From Alphaproteobacteria bacterium (GTDB taxonomy: Bacteria; Pseudomonadota; Alphaproteobacteria; Paracaedibacterales; CAIULA01): a stretch of 6,566 bases of DNA. The notes under the pieces were generated by a model. It was not told where the DNA came from and ran no database searches. It saw nothing but the letters and a program-made list of their open reading frames with translations. Positions 6,119 to 6,566 of this stretch are shown here, in pieces. The position numbers and the translations under genes are program-made. How positions within the stretch are numbered: the stretch's first letter is position 1; every line of letters begins with the position of its first letter. Location of the stretch: contig JAIEMR010000137.1 in the NCBI GenBank assembly GCA_019751935.1, forward strand, positions 1 through 6,566. The letters run 5' to 3'.

Positions 6119-6139
6119 CCCTTGGATCAAGTCCACGGG
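6119..6139 (+). repeat. REP-like palindrome 1 (loop TCAAG)
   Basis: CCCTTGGA (6119-6126) and TCCACGGG (6132-6139) pair with one mismatch around TCAAG. An alternative pairing uses CCCATGGAC (6111-6119) with GTCCACGGG (6131-6139), also with one mismatch. Confidence 0.55.
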
Positions 6140-6163
6140 AGGCTATCCTTAAAAGGAAAGTTT

Positions 6164-6184
6164 CCCCACGGCTTGACCGTGGGG
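6164..6184 (-). repeat. REP-like palindrome 2 (loop CTTGA, inverted orientation)
   Basis: CCCCACGG (6164-6171) and CCGTGGGG (6177-6184) are perfectly complementary over 8 bp around CTTGA, the reverse complement of the loop in the other two units. This unit is therefore in the opposite orientation. Confidence 0.65.
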
Positions 6185-6223
6185 TCTCTAAAAAACAGCA
6201 TATCCTCCTGGGGTGGCTAAGAC

Positions 6224-6242
6224 CCTCGGGTCAAGCCCGAGG
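6224..6242 (+). repeat. REP-like palindrome 3 (loop TCAAG)
   Basis: CCTCGGG (6224-6230) and CCCGAGG (6236-6242) are perfectly complementary over 7 bp around TCAAG. From memory, this core closely resembles a repeat common in intergenic regions of Alphaproteobacteria. Confidence 0.65.
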
Positions 6243-6458
6243 AAAACTAATTTTTGTTTAGTAAAAAGATAAGTTTCCCTTTGCCAAGACATAAAGGCCC
6301 ATCAAGCGGTCAGTCTAGGAAAACGCCATCTATGGTCCTGGTCATGGGATAACTAGATCTGGACTCTATGTTTTTCTGCTTCATCTTTTTTCCCTTCCTT
6401 TCTCTCTCTTTTTTAAAATTTGGAAACCTATCGATTGTGTTTTTGTTTTCGGACTCCT

Positions 6459-6524
6459 TGCCCCCTTAGTCCCCAAGGTTAGGGTTTTTCTCTAAGGTAA
6501 GGGGAACTGTAGTGCCCCCTTAGT
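6459..6524 (+). repeat. 12-base direct repeat with an adjoining hairpin
   Basis: TGCCCCCTTAGT occurs at 6459-6470 and again at 6513-6524, exactly 54 bases apart. TAAGGGG (6498-6504) can pair with CCCCTTA inside the second copy (6516-6522) around an 11-base loop, or with the same string in the first copy (6462-6468), so two exclusive hairpins are possible. Confidence 0.5.
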
Positions 6525-6566
6525 ACTGGAACGATCTATACCGCCGGCCTGGTGCGACTGTTTATA

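Larger units (their letters stand above)
6008..6566. other. 559-base stretch without a convincing gene, rich in palindromes
   Basis: Open frames here are short, lack good ribosome sites or run straight through palindromes, and none resembles a protein I know. The stretch holds, in order, a GC-rich hairpin (6037-6072), three TCAAG-loop palindromes (6119-6139, 6164-6184, 6224-6242) and a composite stem (6133-6216). An AT-rich spacer, a pyrimidine tract (6384-6414) and a 12-base direct repeat with a hairpin (6459-6524) follow. G and C runs are denser than in the neighbouring genes. No tRNA was seen. Confidence 0.6.

Noticed and set aside
6087..6152. 21-codon + strand frame with GAGGA six bases upstream
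   Set aside because: It ends inside palindromic sequence and its 'MDPWIKS' stretch is the kind of peptide produced by chance translation of alphaproteobacterial repeats.
6032..6220. 62-codon + strand frame starting at GTG
   Set aside because: No ribosome site, the frame crosses the GC-rich hairpin and two REP-like palindromes, and the peptide looks like translated repeat sequence.
6492..6566. 24 open codons on the minus strand entering from the window end
   Set aside because: An open run of this length is expected by chance fairly often, and no family resemblance was recognised.
6008..6566. tRNA, tmRNA, RNase P or 6S RNA in the final intergenic stretch
   Set aside because: I looked for T-loop (GGTTCRA) and RNase P core motifs on both strands and found none. 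A phrase like AAGGAAAGTTTCC only faintly resembles an RNase P core.

Overview
The window looks like a chromosomal segment of an AT-rich alphaproteobacterium. The PpiD-like chaperone has the alphaproteobacterial layout, the order rpsB-tsf-pyrH-frr is the usual bacterial one, and the final intergenic region carries palindromes with a TCAAG pentaloop of a kind I associate with alphaproteobacterial REP-like repeats. The low G+C and short genes would suit a host-associated lineage such as Holosporales or Rickettsiales, but that placement is inference.

Layout, all genes on the + strand. (1) Bases 1-1256: the C-terminal part of a periplasmic folding factor (PpiD/SurA-type, parvulin-like), cut by the window start. 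(2) 1257-1506: a 250-base gap with a 12-bp hairpin after ppiD and a strikingly structured leader ahead of rpsB. The leader has a closing helix, three enclosed hairpins (one with a GNRA tetraloop) and a possible pseudoknot just before the Shine-Dalgarno. (3) 1507-4624: the translation cluster rpsB (S2), tsf (EF-Ts), pyrH (UMP kinase) and frr (ribosome recycling factor). A U-tract hairpin sits between rpsB and tsf. pyrH starts at GTG without a visible Shine-Dalgarno, 11 bases after tsf. (4) 4625-4883: two terminator-like hairpins, then an inverted repeat surrounding a TATAAT. (5) 4884-5606: an exported eight-stranded outer-membrane beta-barrel. (6) 5729-6007: a 92-residue Lys/Ala/Glu/Asp-rich, LEA-like amphipathic helical protein, preceded by a leader with interleaved complementary segments. 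(7) 6008-6566: 559 bases without a convincing gene, richer in G/C runs, holding a GC-rich hairpin, three REP-like palindromes, a composite long-range stem, a pyrimidine tract and a short direct repeat.

The four central genes supply the ribosome (S2), elongation (EF-Ts), nucleotides (UMP kinase) and recycling (RRF), a classic growth-linked cluster. The flanking genes concern the envelope (PpiD, beta-barrel) and possibly stress protection (LEA-like). The strongest candidates for something undescribed are the rpsB leader RNA and the palindrome cluster at 6119-6242. No CRISPR array, tRNA, insertion sequence or defence system was seen.
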